In this document: in pieces, positions 1-8,030 of the stretch
How the letters are laid out: every line of letters begins with the position of its first letter
How positions within the stretch are numbered: position 1 is the first letter of the stretch
DNA from: Clostridia bacterium
Lineage (GTDB): Bacteria; Bacillota; Clostridia; Christensenellales; Borkfalkiaceae
Assembly: GCA_017623605.1 (NCBI GenBank)
Contig: JAGAOR010000015.1
Coordinates: 62,001-126,000, forward strand
Length of the DNA stretch: 64,000 bases
Reading direction: 5' to 3'
Position numbers and translations under genes: made by a program
Notes under the pieces: model-generated
Seen by the model: only the letters and a program-made list of their open reading frames with translations
The model's database searches: none
What the model was told of the DNA's origin: nothing

Positions 1-1251
1 CTCACGGAGCTTGAGATCCGTATGGCAATGCGCGAAGTGCGCGTGGCTTTGCTCGAAGCGGACGTAAATTTAAAAGTTGCTAAGCAATTTATCGCGGAGG
101 TTTCCGAAAAGGCGGTGGGGCAAGAAATTTTGTCCTCGCTCAATCCTGCCCAGCAGGTGATCAAGATCGTCAACGAGGAGCTGATCGCGCTTATGGGCGC
201 GAAAAACGCGAAGTTAGAAGTGTCGCCCAAGCTTCCTACCGTGATTATGATGTGCGGTTTGCAAGGCGCGGGTAAAACCACTCTTTGCGGCAAACTCGCG
301 ATGCTCTTAAAAAAGCAGGGCAAAAAGCCCTTGCTCGTAGCGGGAGATATTTATCGCCCTGCGGCGATCACGCAGTTGCAAGTCGTGGGGAAGAACGCGC
401 AGGTGGAAGTGTTTGAAAAGGGCACGCAAAACCCCGTAAAAACGGCAAGGCAAGCGATTGAATACGCAAATTCAAAAGGCTTCGATACGGTGATTTTGGA
501 CACGGCAGGGCGTTTACAAATCGACGATACCCTGATGAGCGAGCTTGAAAATATCAAGAAAGAAGTGGAGATCACGGAAACGCTACTCGTCGTGGACGCT
601 ATGACGGGACAAGAAGCGGTGAACGTGGCGGAAACGTTCAATGCCCGTTTGGACGTTACGGGCGTGATCTTGACCAAGCTTGACGGCGATACCCGTGGCG
701 GCGCGTGTTTGTCTATCAAAGCGGTTACGGGCAAACCCATTAAATTTATCGGCGTGGGTGAAAAGCTCACCGATTTAGAACCGTTCTATCCCGATCGTAT
801 GGCTTCAAGAATCCTTGGTATGGGCGACGTGCTTTCGCTCATTGAAAAGGCGCAACAAGCAATCACCGAAGAGGACGCGAAGAAAATGCAACAGAAAATG
901 CTTGCCAATTCGTTCACGCTTTCCGATTACTTGGAGCAGTTTTCTATGATGAAGAAAATGGGGGGCGCGGGCGCAATGCTTTCTATGCTTCCGGGCGCAG
1001 GAAAGCTCAAAGTCAACGAAAGCGATATAGACGAGAAAAAGATCGAGCGCACGAAAGCGATTATTCTTTCTATGACGAAGGCAGAGCGGGATAATCCCTC
1101 GATTATTGATAGCAAGAGAAAGCGGAGAATTGCAAGCGGTTCGGGTACGAGCGTACAGGACGTGAATCAGCTTTTGAAACAATTCGAACAAACGAAGCTT
1201 CTGATGAAACAGCTTAAAGGTGGGCGCGGAAAATTCCGACTTCCGTTCTAA
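1..1251 (+). CDS. ffh: Signal recognition particle protein Ffh (5' partial)
   Basis: SRP54-type GTPase that binds signal peptides and SRP RNA and delivers ribosomes to FtsY at the membrane. The frame is open from base 1, so the start lies upstream of the window; about 416 residues are present. The G-domain P-loop GLQGAGKT is near nt 256-280, followed by DTAGR and TKLDGDTRGG. The methionine-rich M domain follows, with many Met residues around QQKMLANSF and MMKKMGG and the SRP-RNA-binding region near RRIASGSG. Only the first part of the N domain is missing. rpsP follows 68 bp later, the usual Bacillota order. Confidence 0.97.
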   Translation, partial: LTELEIRMAMREVRVALLEADVNLKVAKQFIAEVSEKAVGQEILSSLNPAQQVIKIVNEELIALMGAKNAKLEVSPKLPTVIMMCGLQGAGKTTLCGKLAMLLKKQGKKPLLVAGDIYRPAAITQLQVVGKNAQVEVFEKGTQNPVKTARQAIEYANSKGFDTVILDTAGRLQIDDTLMSELENIKKEVEITETLLVVDAMTGQEAVNVAETFNARLDVTGVILTKLDGDTRGGACLSIKAVTGKPIKFIGVGEKLTDLEPFYPDRMASRILGMGDVLSLIEKAQQAITEEDAKKMQQKMLANSFTLSDYLEQFSMMKKMGGAGAMLSMLPGAGKLKVNESDIDEKKIERTKAIILSMTKAERDNPSIIDSKRKRRIASGSGTSVQDVNQLLKQFEQTKLLMKQLKGGRGKFRLPF

Positions 1252-1319
1252 CGCGAAGCGTTCTTTGATAAAAAAAAGAAAAATAAAAAAATATTTTATA
1301 TACTTTGGAGGTATGAATT

Positions 1320-1613
1320 ATGGTAAAAATGAGACTTATGAGAATGGGCGACAAAAAGAACCCTATCTACCGTGTCGTAGTCGTGGACAGCAGAAAGGCT
1401 GCTACGGGCGAGTACATTGAATGTGTTGGTCATTACAGACCTACTTGCGATCCCGTTGAGCTTGATATGAACGCAGAAGCGGCGAAAGCTTGGCTTGCAA
1501 AGGGTGTTCAACCCACGGAAACGGTGAAAAACTTGCTTGTAAAAGCGGGCGTAGTAGAAAAGAGCGAAAAATTAAGCCCTTCCAAGACCAAAGGCAAGAA
1601 ATCGGATAAATAA
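1320..1613 (+). CDS. rpsP: 30S ribosomal protein S16
   Basis: S16 of the small ribosomal subunit, 97 residues, near the usual length. The start MVKMRLMRMGDKKNP and the following YRVVVVDSR are the family signature. A TTGGAGG site lies just upstream of the ATG. It sits between ffh and the KH-domain gene khpA, as in most Bacillota. The intergenic stretch after it (1614-1722) contains small hairpins, for example GCAAAC-GAA-GTTTGC near 1678, but no convincing terminator. Confidence 0.97.
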   Translation: MVKMRLMRMGDKKNPIYRVVVVDSRKAATGEYIECVGHYRPTCDPVELDMNAEAAKAWLAKGVQPTETVKNLLVKAGVVEKSEKLSPSKTKGKKSDK

Positions 1614-1722
1614 GTGAATGGAACACGCCCGCGTTCGTGAATTGGCTTGCGCCGTCTAAGCGTTAGCGAAATTTCACGCAAACGAAGTTTGCAATTCATT
1701 TGTAAAGAAAGGAGCTTAAATC

Positions 1723-1989
1723 ATGTTGGATTTAATCAAATATATCGTCGGTCAATTTGCCGAAGATAAAGAAAACGTCGAATACGAAGTCAAAGAAAAA
1801 GACCGCGTAATCGAAGTGAACGTCGTGCTTTCGCCCTCGGATATGGGGAAAGTGATCGGTAAGCAAGGCAAAATTGCCAAAGCGATGCGTACGCTCGTGC
1901 GCGCGGCAACGCCGAGGGATAGTAAAAAATACGTGGTAGAGATCCGCGAAAGAGGCGCAGAAGCCGTAGATAACGCGGACGAAAAATAA
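1723..1989 (+). CDS. khpA: KH domain RNA-binding protein KhpA (YlqC)
   Basis: Small single-KH-domain RNA-binding protein of 88 residues. The GxxG loop is visible in GKVIGKQGKIAKAMR. In other Bacillota KhpA pairs with KhpB/Jag and affects cell elongation and division; that is family knowledge, not shown here. An AAAGGAGC site precedes the ATG. The gene ends just before a strong intrinsic terminator (2011-2036), so rimM, the next gene, is partly uncoupled from ffh-rpsP-khpA. Confidence 0.93.
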   Translation: MLDLIKYIVGQFAEDKENVEYEVKEKDRVIEVNVVLSPSDMGKVIGKQGKIAKAMRTLVRAATPRDSKKYVVEIRERGAEAVDNADEK

Positions 1990-2010
1990 GCTTGCCAAAT
2001 TTAGGCGTTA

Positions 2011-2036
2011 AAAGGCTTTCAAATGGAAGCCTTTTT
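2011..2036 (+). terminator. Intrinsic terminator/attenuator between khpA and rimM
   Basis: A 10-bp stem (AAAGGCTTTC with GGAAGCCTTT, one G-U pair) around the loop AAAT, ending in a run of six T. It lies inside what is usually one operon, so it probably lowers expression of rimM relative to the upstream genes. Confidence 0.8.
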
Positions 2037-2059
2037 TGGCATTTAACAAGGAGAGAACA

Positions 2060-2560
2060 ATGAGTCGTTTAATCATAGCCGAAGTGTTAAAACCGCAAGG
2101 AATACGGGGAGAAATTAAGGTGAAAACGTTTACCGACGCGCCAGAAAACGTAAAGGCGTTTAAAACCGTATATATCGACGGCAACCCTTATAAAATTTTA
2201 TCCTTTCGCGTGGGCAACGACGGCGCGGCGTATTTAGGACTTCGGGGCGTACCCGATCGCAATGCCGCCGAGCTTCTGCGCGGGAAAACGATTGAAGGGG
2301 AGCGAGAGGACGCGCCCGCGCTAGAAGAGGGGCAATATTATATTGTGGATATTTTAGGGCTACTTTGTGAAACCGAAGAGGGAGAAGCACTTGGCACGGT
2401 TACGGATATAAGTAATTTCTCTTCGGATATTTACACCATAGAAAAAGCAGGGAAAAAGATACTCTTCCCTGCCGTGAAAGGCGTTGTCAAACGCGTAGAT
2501 TTAGAAAATAAAAAGCTTATTGTCGATAAAAAGATTTTCGACGAAATCGCCGTTTATTGA
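2060..2560 (+). CDS. rimM: Ribosome maturation factor RimM
   Basis: 30S maturation factor that binds S19 and helps assemble the 16S 3' domain. The protein has 166 residues from the ATG at 2060, chosen because AAGGAGAG lies just upstream; an earlier in-frame ATG at 2036 has no such site. The N-terminal RimM barrel (VLKPQGIRGEIKVK) is followed by the PRC-barrel half (YYIVDILGLLCETEEGEALG). In most bacteria trmD and rplS follow directly. Here the next gene is convergent and unrelated, and rplS is 10 kb downstream. Confidence 0.96.
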   Translation: MSRLIIAEVLKPQGIRGEIKVKTFTDAPENVKAFKTVYIDGNPYKILSFRVGNDGAAYLGLRGVPDRNAAELLRGKTIEGEREDAPALEEGQYYIVDILGLLCETEEGEALGTVTDISNFSSDIYTIEKAGKKILFPAVKGVVKRVDLENKKLIVDKKIFDEIAVY

Positions 2561-3693
2561 TTTGTGTTTGTAGGACGTATGACCGCCTTGATAAAGGATT
2601 TCGAGGAGAGTACAAACACGCCCGCTACGATCACAAGCGCGACGTCGATAAACACGTACGAGTTGTAAGCCAGGCTATACAACCATACGTTTTGCCCGCT
2701 CGCATACGACTCAAAGGCGAAAACGCCCGAAAGTACGTGGCAAGCAAAGCGCATAGTGCCCGCGATTAGCGCACCAATCCCGAATTGCGCTTGTGAAAGG
2801 TTTTCCAATTTTTTCACGGGACGAAGTAACCCCGCAAGTCCCGCGCAGGCAAAGGCGACGGGGTAATCGAGCAAAAATTGCGCGGGGTGAATGATCCACG
2901 GATCTTGCACCGCTTGCAACACGCCGTAGGCAAAACCGACGAATACGCCGCGTTTTGTACCGAATAAATAGGAAAAGAGCATAATGGGCAAAAAGCTCAC
3001 GAGTGTGACGCTACCGCCTTGCGGCATATCCCACAGCTTTATGTAGGAAAGCGCAAAACTCATGGAAACACAAATCCCCGCGTAAGCAAGGGTATGTGCA
3101 TCGAACGTCAACTTTTCTTTATCGAGTATTGCAAGCGCGAAGATCACCGCAATCGCAAGGATTGCACCGAGATATAAGGCAAGTTGCTTGACGGAATACG
3201 CATCCGAATTGTAATATTCGTTGTTTGCGATTTCCTTATTATAATACACCGCAAGCAAAGCGATCGTCGCGGCAAGAAAGACAAGGCAGACGCCACCACA
3301 AATAAAGCCCACGAGCTTGCATTTATCGGGTTTATACTTATTCGTCAATGCAAAAGCGACAAGACTGACGAGAATTGCGCACGAAAGACAAAGCAAGGGA
3401 ACGAGCATAAAGGAGATGAGCGATTGTTTATTCAGTCCATTTTCCTCTATGTATTCGTTGCTGCTATGTTTTACGATGTCTAATACGAAAAACGCAACGG
3501 CAATGGCGAGAAGATAAACGACCAAGCCGAAAACGGCGTATTTCACGTACCGCGGGAACGTTTCTTTTTTCACAAAAAAGAGCACGATGCCCGTAAGTAG
3601 TGCGGCGGCGACAAGCCCGATCGTCAACCATTTGGCAATCGGTTCGAATGTGTCTACGGCAGTAGGTGCAGACAGTAGGGTAGAAAGATACAT
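2554..3693 (-). CDS. ThiT-like thiamine ECF transporter S component with N-terminal membrane extension
   Basis: Membrane protein of 379 residues. The C-terminal ~190 residues match ThiT/YuaJ, the thiamine-binding S component of ECF transporters: DMPQGGSVTL, a conserved LLDYPVAFA segment, and His and Asn residues (HVLSG, YNSYVF) like those lining the ThiT pocket. The first ~190 residues form an extra region with about five predicted membrane helices; ThiT proteins are normally ~190 residues in total. The start at 3693 has AAGGAG upstream. A TPP riboswitch and terminator precede it, which independently supports thiamine. No ECF A/T genes are nearby, so a shared energizing module is assumed. The 3' end overlaps rimM by 7 bp, convergent. 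Confidence 0.85.
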   Translation of the reverse strand: MYLSTLLSAPTAVDTFEPIAKWLTIGLVAAALLTGIVLFFVKKETFPRYVKYAVFGLVVYLLAIAVAFFVLDIVKHSSNEYIEENGLNKQSLISFMLVPLLCLSCAILVSLVAFALTNKYKPDKCKLVGFICGGVCLVFLAATIALLAVYYNKEIANNEYYNSDAYSVKQLALYLGAILAIAVIFALAILDKEKLTFDAHTLAYAGICVSMSFALSYIKLWDMPQGGSVTLVSFLPIMLFSYLFGTKRGVFVGFAYGVLQAVQDPWIIHPAQFLLDYPVAFACAGLAGLLRPVKKLENLSQAQFGIGALIAGTMRFACHVLSGVFAFESYASGQNVWLYSLAYNSYVFIDVALVIVAGVFVLSSKSFIKAVIRPTNTNQ

Positions 3694-3720
3694 ATAACAC
3701 TCCTTTTTCCGCCGTACGCC

Positions 3721-3753
3721 TTCAAAACAAAAATCCACGCAAAAATTGCGTGG
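3721..3753 (-). terminator. Riboswitch expression-platform terminator
   Basis: Read on the minus strand: an 8-bp stem CCACGCAA/TTGCGTGG followed by ATTTTTGTTTT. It lies between the TPP aptamer and the ThiT-like gene, so control is probably by transcription termination. The left arm (CCCACG) is also complementary to CGTGGG at the 5' edge of the aptamer, a possible antiterminator pairing (inference). Confidence 0.85.
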
Positions 3754-3777
3754 GGATACGTGCTTTGGAAAGTAAGC

Positions 3778-3858
3778 GTTTATCAATCTCTCGCTCAAGT
3801 ATTACCTTGCCGATTCAAATGGTATGATCTCAGCCTTAAAAATAAGGCACCCACGACG
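3778..3858 (-). promoter_or_regulatory. TPP riboswitch (THI element)
   Basis: On the minus strand the conserved blocks occur in order: GGGTGCC, then GGCTGAGATCATACC, then TTGAATC, then GGTAATAC followed by GCGAGAGA. These are the thi-box sequences of the TPP aptamer. The element lies ~85 nt upstream of the ThiT-like start and directly downstream of a consensus promoter. By family rule it represses when thiamine pyrophosphate is abundant. Confidence 0.93.
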
Positions 3859-3880
3859 GATATTTAAATTTTGTAAGTAT

Positions 3881-3909
3881 ATTATAAACAAAACGCTTGA
3901 AAAAGTCAA
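3881..3909 (-). promoter_or_regulatory. Sigma-A promoter for the thiT-like transcript
   Basis: On the minus strand: TTGACT, 17-bp spacer, TATAAT. The predicted transcription start is ~3874, about 16 nt before the TPP aptamer. Confidence 0.85.
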
Positions 3910-3925
3910 GCGAATGGAGGAAAAA

Positions 3926-4510
3926 ATGCGGCACGATTTTTATGCGTATTTAGACAGAATGAAATATATCAAGCGTTGGCAGCTTATGCGCTCGGTACGA
4001 GAAGAAAACGTTATGGAACATTCGTTTAGCGTAACGATACTTGCGCACGCGCTCGCGGTAATTCATAACGAAATTTTCGACGGCAAAGCGGACGTACTCA
4101 AAACGGTGCTTTACGCCACCTATCACGAAACGAGCGAAGTGATGACGGGGGATTTGCCTACACCGATTAAGTATTATAATCGTAGCATACAGGGCGCGTA
4201 CAAAGAGCTTGAAAAAAGTGCTTGTGAAAAGATTGTGCAAACGCTCCCCGAAAAAATGCAAAATCAGATCGCGCCGTACGTGCTTGCGAACGAAGAGGAA
4301 ACGGAATATAAAATTGTGAAAGCTGCCGATCGGCTTGCGGCGTATATCAAATGCTTGGAAGAGTTGAAATCGGGCAACGGTGAGTTCGTGAAAGCGAAAA
4401 AGAGTATTGAAGAGGATTTGCGCGCAAGGAATATGCCGGAAATCGAATATTTCTTCGAACATTTCATTCCCTCGTTCAATCTCACGCTCGACGAATTAGA
4501 GGGCTTTTAA
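3926..4510 (+). CDS. HD-domain 5'-deoxynucleotidase, YfbR family
   Basis: 194-residue HD-superfamily phosphohydrolase, close to the ~199 residues of E. coli YfbR, which removes the 5' phosphate from deoxyribonucleoside monophosphates. Visible family features: RWQLMRSVREENVMEHSF (with the metal His), TYHETSEVMTGDLPTP and AADRLAAYIKC. The ATG at 3926 is preceded by GGAGG five bases upstream. An upstream in-frame ATG is rejected because it falls in the divergent thiT promoter/riboswitch region. Monocistronic; no clear own promoter was found. Confidence 0.88.
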   Translation: MRHDFYAYLDRMKYIKRWQLMRSVREENVMEHSFSVTILAHALAVIHNEIFDGKADVLKTVLYATYHETSEVMTGDLPTPIKYYNRSIQGAYKELEKSACEKIVQTLPEKMQNQIAPYVLANEEETEYKIVKAADRLAAYIKCLEELKSGNGEFVKAKKSIEEDLRARNMPEIEYFFEHFIPSFNLTLDELEGF

Positions 4511-4636
4511 TTTCACATAATTTTCAAAGATCTTTAAATAAATTAACGAAATGATAGGGTATAATAAAACCCATAAAAGAGAAAAATATCGCGTGGAAGC
4601 AAAAAACGGGTAAAAGCGACCACACGGAGGAAGGAT

Positions 4637-6100
4637 ATGAACAACGTTTTAAAAAGTTTCGCGACCATCGCTTGCGCGATGGTAACGCTCACGGGCTTGG
4701 GGGCTTGTAATCAAGAAACGATCAACGCTTACGATATTGCCGTAAAAAACGGATTTAAGGGCACGGAAGCAGAGTGGCTCGCTTCTTTGAACGGTACGGA
4801 CGGTAAAGACGGCGAGGACGGCAGCGATCTCGACGTAAAAGAAATGTACGAAGCGGCGAAAGAAGCGGGCTATCAAGGTACGCTTTTGGATTTTATCAAA
4901 GAATGTTTAAAGGTAGAGCTCGTGGAAAATAACGACACGGAAACGATCGCCAAAAACGTTTCTTCGGTGATGAGCGTGTGTTGCGCGTTCACGACTACGA
5001 CGACTTATCGTCAACAGCTTATGTTCGGCGGCTTTACGACCAAGACGGTCGTCAATGCGAGCGCTTCGGCGGGAAGCGGTGTGGTAATTGATTTGGATAA
5101 GGAAAAGGGCAACGCGCTCGTCGTTACCAACTATCACGTGTTATATAGCGCGGGCGTGGACACGGAAAACGATATTTCCGATTGTATTTATCTCTATCCC
5201 TACGGCGCGCGTAACTTCTTCACGTCGGGCGCGAACGCAAACGGCGCGCTTTCGGACGTAAACGAGGACGGAAAAATCGACAAAAACGATCAAGGCGATA
5301 TGGGCGGCGACGGGATCAAGGCGACTTTCGTTGGCGGGGCAATGGATTACGACGTTGCCGTGTTGAAGATTGAAAACAGTGAATATTTAAAGGAAAGCGC
5401 GGTAACGCAGGCTACGATAGGTAATTCCGAAGAGGTAACCGTCGGGGAAAAAGTATATGCGATCGGGAATGCGAACGGACAGGGTATTTCCACGACGATG
5501 GGTGTGATCTCGGTGGAATCGGAAACGATCGGTATGTCGTCGCTACAAAATGCGTCGCAAATGGTGAATTATCGAGTGCTTCGCACGGACGCGGCGATCA
5601 ATCACGGCAATTCGGGCGGCGCGCTGTTCAACGCCAAAGGCGAGCTGATCGGGATAACGAACGCCAAGAACGTGGAGGACGAAACGGATAATATGGGCTA
5701 CGCTTTGCCGATTACGCAGGTGAAATATCTGATCGAAAATATAGAAGATAACAACGGCGTGGTGCAACGCGCGATGCTTGGAATTACGAGTGCGAAAACG
5801 AAATCGGTTGCAAGCCTTAACGATAACGGAAAGCTCGTAATCACGGAAGACGTAACGGTGGCGAGTATTTCAAGCGGTGCGGCGGCGGACGGAAAGCTGA
5901 AAGTGGGCGACGTTTTCAAATCCATCACGATTGGCGGCAAAACGACGGAAATTACGAGAAATTATATCCTCAACGACCTACTCCTAACGGTCAGAAAGGG
6001 GGATACGATCACCTTGAAAGTATTCCGCGAACAAAGCGGCGAGGAAACGAACGTTGCGATCACGTTCGATAAGGACGATTACTTCGTGCTTTACGATTAA
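4637..6100 (+). CDS. HtrA/DegP-like lipoprotein serine protease with PDZ domain
   Basis: 487 residues. A lipoprotein signal ends in the lipobox LGAC (Cys24), so the mature protein should be anchored outside the membrane. Residues ~30-64 contain an AYDIAVKNGFKGTEAEWLAS motif and a short collagen-like run (GTDGKDGEDG). The trypsin-like domain has His167 (TNYHV), Asp239 (DYDVAVLKI) and Ser326 (HGNSGGAL), so the triad is intact. A PDZ domain occupies roughly 385-480. An EF-hand/dockerin-like loop, Asp207-Asp218 (DVNEDGKIDKND), is inserted between the catalytic His and Asp. Likely envelope protein quality control. RBS GGAGGAAGG upstream; flanked by terminators, so probably monocistronic. Confidence 0.9.
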   Translation: MNNVLKSFATIACAMVTLTGLGACNQETINAYDIAVKNGFKGTEAEWLASLNGTDGKDGEDGSDLDVKEMYEAAKEAGYQGTLLDFIKECLKVELVENNDTETIAKNVSSVMSVCCAFTTTTTYRQQLMFGGFTTKTVVNASASAGSGVVIDLDKEKGNALVVTNYHVLYSAGVDTENDISDCIYLYPYGARNFFTSGANANGALSDVNEDGKIDKNDQGDMGGDGIKATFVGGAMDYDVAVLKIENSEYLKESAVTQATIGNSEEVTVGEKVYAIGNANGQGISTTMGVISVESETIGMSSLQNASQMVNYRVLRTDAAINHGNSGGALFNAKGELIGITNAKNVEDETDNMGYALPITQVKYLIENIEDNNGVVQRAMLGITSAKTKSVASLNDNGKLVITEDVTVASISSGAAADGKLKVGDVFKSITIGGKTTEITRNYILNDLLLTVRKGDTITLKVFREQSGEETNVAITFDKDDYFVLYD

Positions 6101-6116
6101 AAACTTATGAAAAATG

Positions 6117-6150
6117 ACGCACCCGCAAAGACGTCGGGCGCGTTTTCTTT
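6117..6150 (+). terminator. Terminator after the HtrA-like gene
   Basis: Stem ACGCACCCG/CGGGCGCGT with one mismatch, followed by TTTTCTTT, 17 nt after the stop codon. Confidence 0.7.
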
Positions 6151-6156
6151 ATTTGC

Positions 6157-6185
6157 TTGACTTTCTTTTTATTTCATAGTATAAT
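6157..6185 (+). promoter_or_regulatory. Sigma-A promoter for the FtsK-like gene and mutY
   Basis: TTGACT, 17-bp spacer, TATAAT, ending 35 bp before the ATG at 6221. Confidence 0.85.
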
Positions 6186-6220
6186 AAAAATAGAAGCAGA
6201 TATTACAAGGAGAAAGGGCT

Positions 6221-6964
6221 ATGCGCGCGGAGGAATTTATCACTTTTTTATCCAAAAAAACGGCAGAGGGAACGCTTGAAACGCTTCGAGCGGGCTTGCC
6301 GCTCGGCGTGGACGCGGCGGGAGAAGCAGTGTTATCGCAAATTTGCGAGCATTCGTTCACGCCCAACCATACCTGCGTTACGGGTGTGCGGCGAACGGCG
6401 TTTATCAAACGCCTGCTTATCACGCTTTCCTGCTTATACGAAAAATCAGAGGCAAACTTTTTGGTGCTTTCTCCCCGCGCGGAAGACGGCGAGCTGTTGC
6501 GGCTCAAATCAATGGATATAACCGTGCCGTACGTTCGCACGAAATCCGATCTTGAAAAAGCCAAAGCGTGTGTGAGGGATTTAACGGCGGAATACGCGCG
6601 CAGTTCGGGTTATCCCAAGCTGTTTTTGGTGCTCGACGGCTTGGAGGAATTGCCCGAGGCGAACGCAAACGGGGATTTGGACGAATACCGTGAATTTTTC
6701 GATATGCTCGCACGGGAAAAAAACGTGGCGATCATAAGCGGCGCGGAGCTGATCAAAAGTATTTTTAGCGGCAACCCCGGCGTGTTCGTGGGCGTAGGAA
6801 ATTGCCTCGCTACCACGAGGGAAGAGGGACGCGCGGACGTAACGTACGTGGGAGAGGATTCTTCCCTTTCTATGCCCGTTGCGCTTCAATATCCCGATTC
6901 GCCCTCCGTTTTGGAATCGATTATCTATCTCAACGCGTTGCCAAAAGGTGGCGAGGGGGCTTGA
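6221..6964 (+). CDS. Degenerate FtsK/SpoIIIE-like P-loop domain protein
   Basis: 247-residue protein that I do not recognise as a named family. Its layout resembles the FtsK motor core: a GVDAAGEAVL segment resembling the pre-P-loop strand of FtsK, a position where the P-loop should be (TGVRRTAF) that lacks the GxxxxGK[ST] lysine, and an FtsK-like Walker B (LFLVLDGLEEL). After this comes a LAREKNVAIISGA segment in the place where FtsK has its ATP-sensor strand. No membrane segment and no gamma DNA-binding domain are seen. It is therefore probably not an active ATPase (inference). RBS AAGGAGA; mutY starts 5 bp after its stop, so they are likely cotranscribed. Confidence 0.5.
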   Translation: MRAEEFITFLSKKTAEGTLETLRAGLPLGVDAAGEAVLSQICEHSFTPNHTCVTGVRRTAFIKRLLITLSCLYEKSEANFLVLSPRAEDGELLRLKSMDITVPYVRTKSDLEKAKACVRDLTAEYARSSGYPKLFLVLDGLEELPEANANGDLDEYREFFDMLAREKNVAIISGAELIKSIFSGNPGVFVGVGNCLATTREEGRADVTYVGEDSSLSMPVALQYPDSPSVLESIIYLNALPKGGEGA

Positions 6965-6968
6965 TCCG

Positions 6969-8024
6969 TTGACGAATTTGGAAGAACGAAATCTATTTGA
7001 ACGCATACCTGCCCCGTTGCTTTCGTGGTACGAGGCGAATAAACGCGATCTGCCTTGGAGGAAAAACCCCACGCCCTACGAGGTGTGGGTGTCCGAGATT
7101 ATGCTCCAACAAACGCGTGTGGAGGCGGTAAGGGAATATTACACCCGCTTTATCGCGGCGCTTCCAAGCGTGGAAGCGCTTGCCGCGTGCGAGGAAGAAA
7201 AGCTTTTAAAGCTTTGGGAGGGCTTGGGCTATTATAGCCGCGTTCGCAATATGCAAAAGGCGGCAAAAACGATCGTGATCGAATACGGCGGCAAATTCCC
7301 CGAAGAAATCGAAACGCTGAAAACGCTTGCGGGGATCGGGAGCTACACGGCGGGCGCGATTGCTTCGATTGCATTTGGAAAAGCTACGGCGGCGGTGGAC
7401 GGGAACGTGTTTCGCGTGATAGCGCGGCTCACGGAAAATTCCACCGTTATTTCCGATTTGAAATATAGAAAATATTTAGAAACGGAGCTTTCAAAGATTT
7501 ATCCAAAGGGGCGCGAATCGCAGTTTACGCAAAGCCTGTTCGAGCTGGGCGCGCTCGTTTGTAAGCCTCTTTCCCCCGCGTGCGAAAGATGTCCGCTTGC
7601 AAAACTGTGTAAGGCGAATGAAAACGGCTCGCAAAGGCTTTTTCCCGTGTTGCCCGTTAAAAAAGCGAAGCGCGAGCAAGACGTGTTCGTGTTCTTAATT
7701 GAAACGAAAGAGGGGTTTTGTATCCGCAGAAGAGAGAGCGGTGTGCTCAAGGGTATGAACGAATTTCCCTCTCACGTATCTTACGGTGAAAGCGAAAAGG
7801 AAGTGTTAAACGGGTGGGGCGTGTACGCGTTCACGGAGAAAAAACGGCAAAAATTTACCCATATTTTCACGCATATTAAATGGAATATTACTTGCGTGTG
7901 GGTGGAAGCGGACGGCGCGCCGTTCGATACCTACCATTTAGAAGAAATCGAGGCGGATATATCGCTTCCAACGGCTTTCAAACAATGTTTGAAAATGATT
8001 GAAAAAGATAAAATAGGAGAATAA
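6969..8024 (+). CDS. mutY: A/G-specific adenine DNA glycosylase MutY
   Basis: Removes adenine mispaired with 8-oxoguanine. From the TTG at 6969 the protein has 351 residues, a normal length; GAGGGGG lies ~10 bases upstream and the earlier ATG at 6879 would give an extension without family similarity. Catalytic Glu43 is in VSEIMLQQTR, the helix-hairpin-helix is LAGIGSYTAGAI, and Asp144 is in AVDGNVFRV. The 4Fe-4S ligands are Cys198, 205, 208 and 214 (C-x6-C-x2-C-x5-C). The C-terminal ~120 residues are the Nudix-like 8-oxoG recognition domain. It starts 5 bp after the FtsK-like gene and is followed 6 bp later by a flavoprotein gene. Confidence 0.95.
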   Translation: MTNLEERNLFERIPAPLLSWYEANKRDLPWRKNPTPYEVWVSEIMLQQTRVEAVREYYTRFIAALPSVEALAACEEEKLLKLWEGLGYYSRVRNMQKAAKTIVIEYGGKFPEEIETLKTLAGIGSYTAGAIASIAFGKATAAVDGNVFRVIARLTENSTVISDLKYRKYLETELSKIYPKGRESQFTQSLFELGALVCKPLSPACERCPLAKLCKANENGSQRLFPVLPVKKAKREQDVFVFLIETKEGFCIRRRESGVLKGMNEFPSHVSYGESEKEVLNGWGVYAFTEKKRQKFTHIFTHIKWNITCVWVEADGAPFDTYHLEEIEADISLPTAFKQCLKMIEKDKIGE

Positions 8025-8030
8025 AAAATT

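Noticed and set aside
4533..4565. Promoter before the HtrA-like gene
   Set aside because: A TATAAT is present at 4560, but no acceptable -35 lies at 16-18 bp, so it is not listed as a feature.
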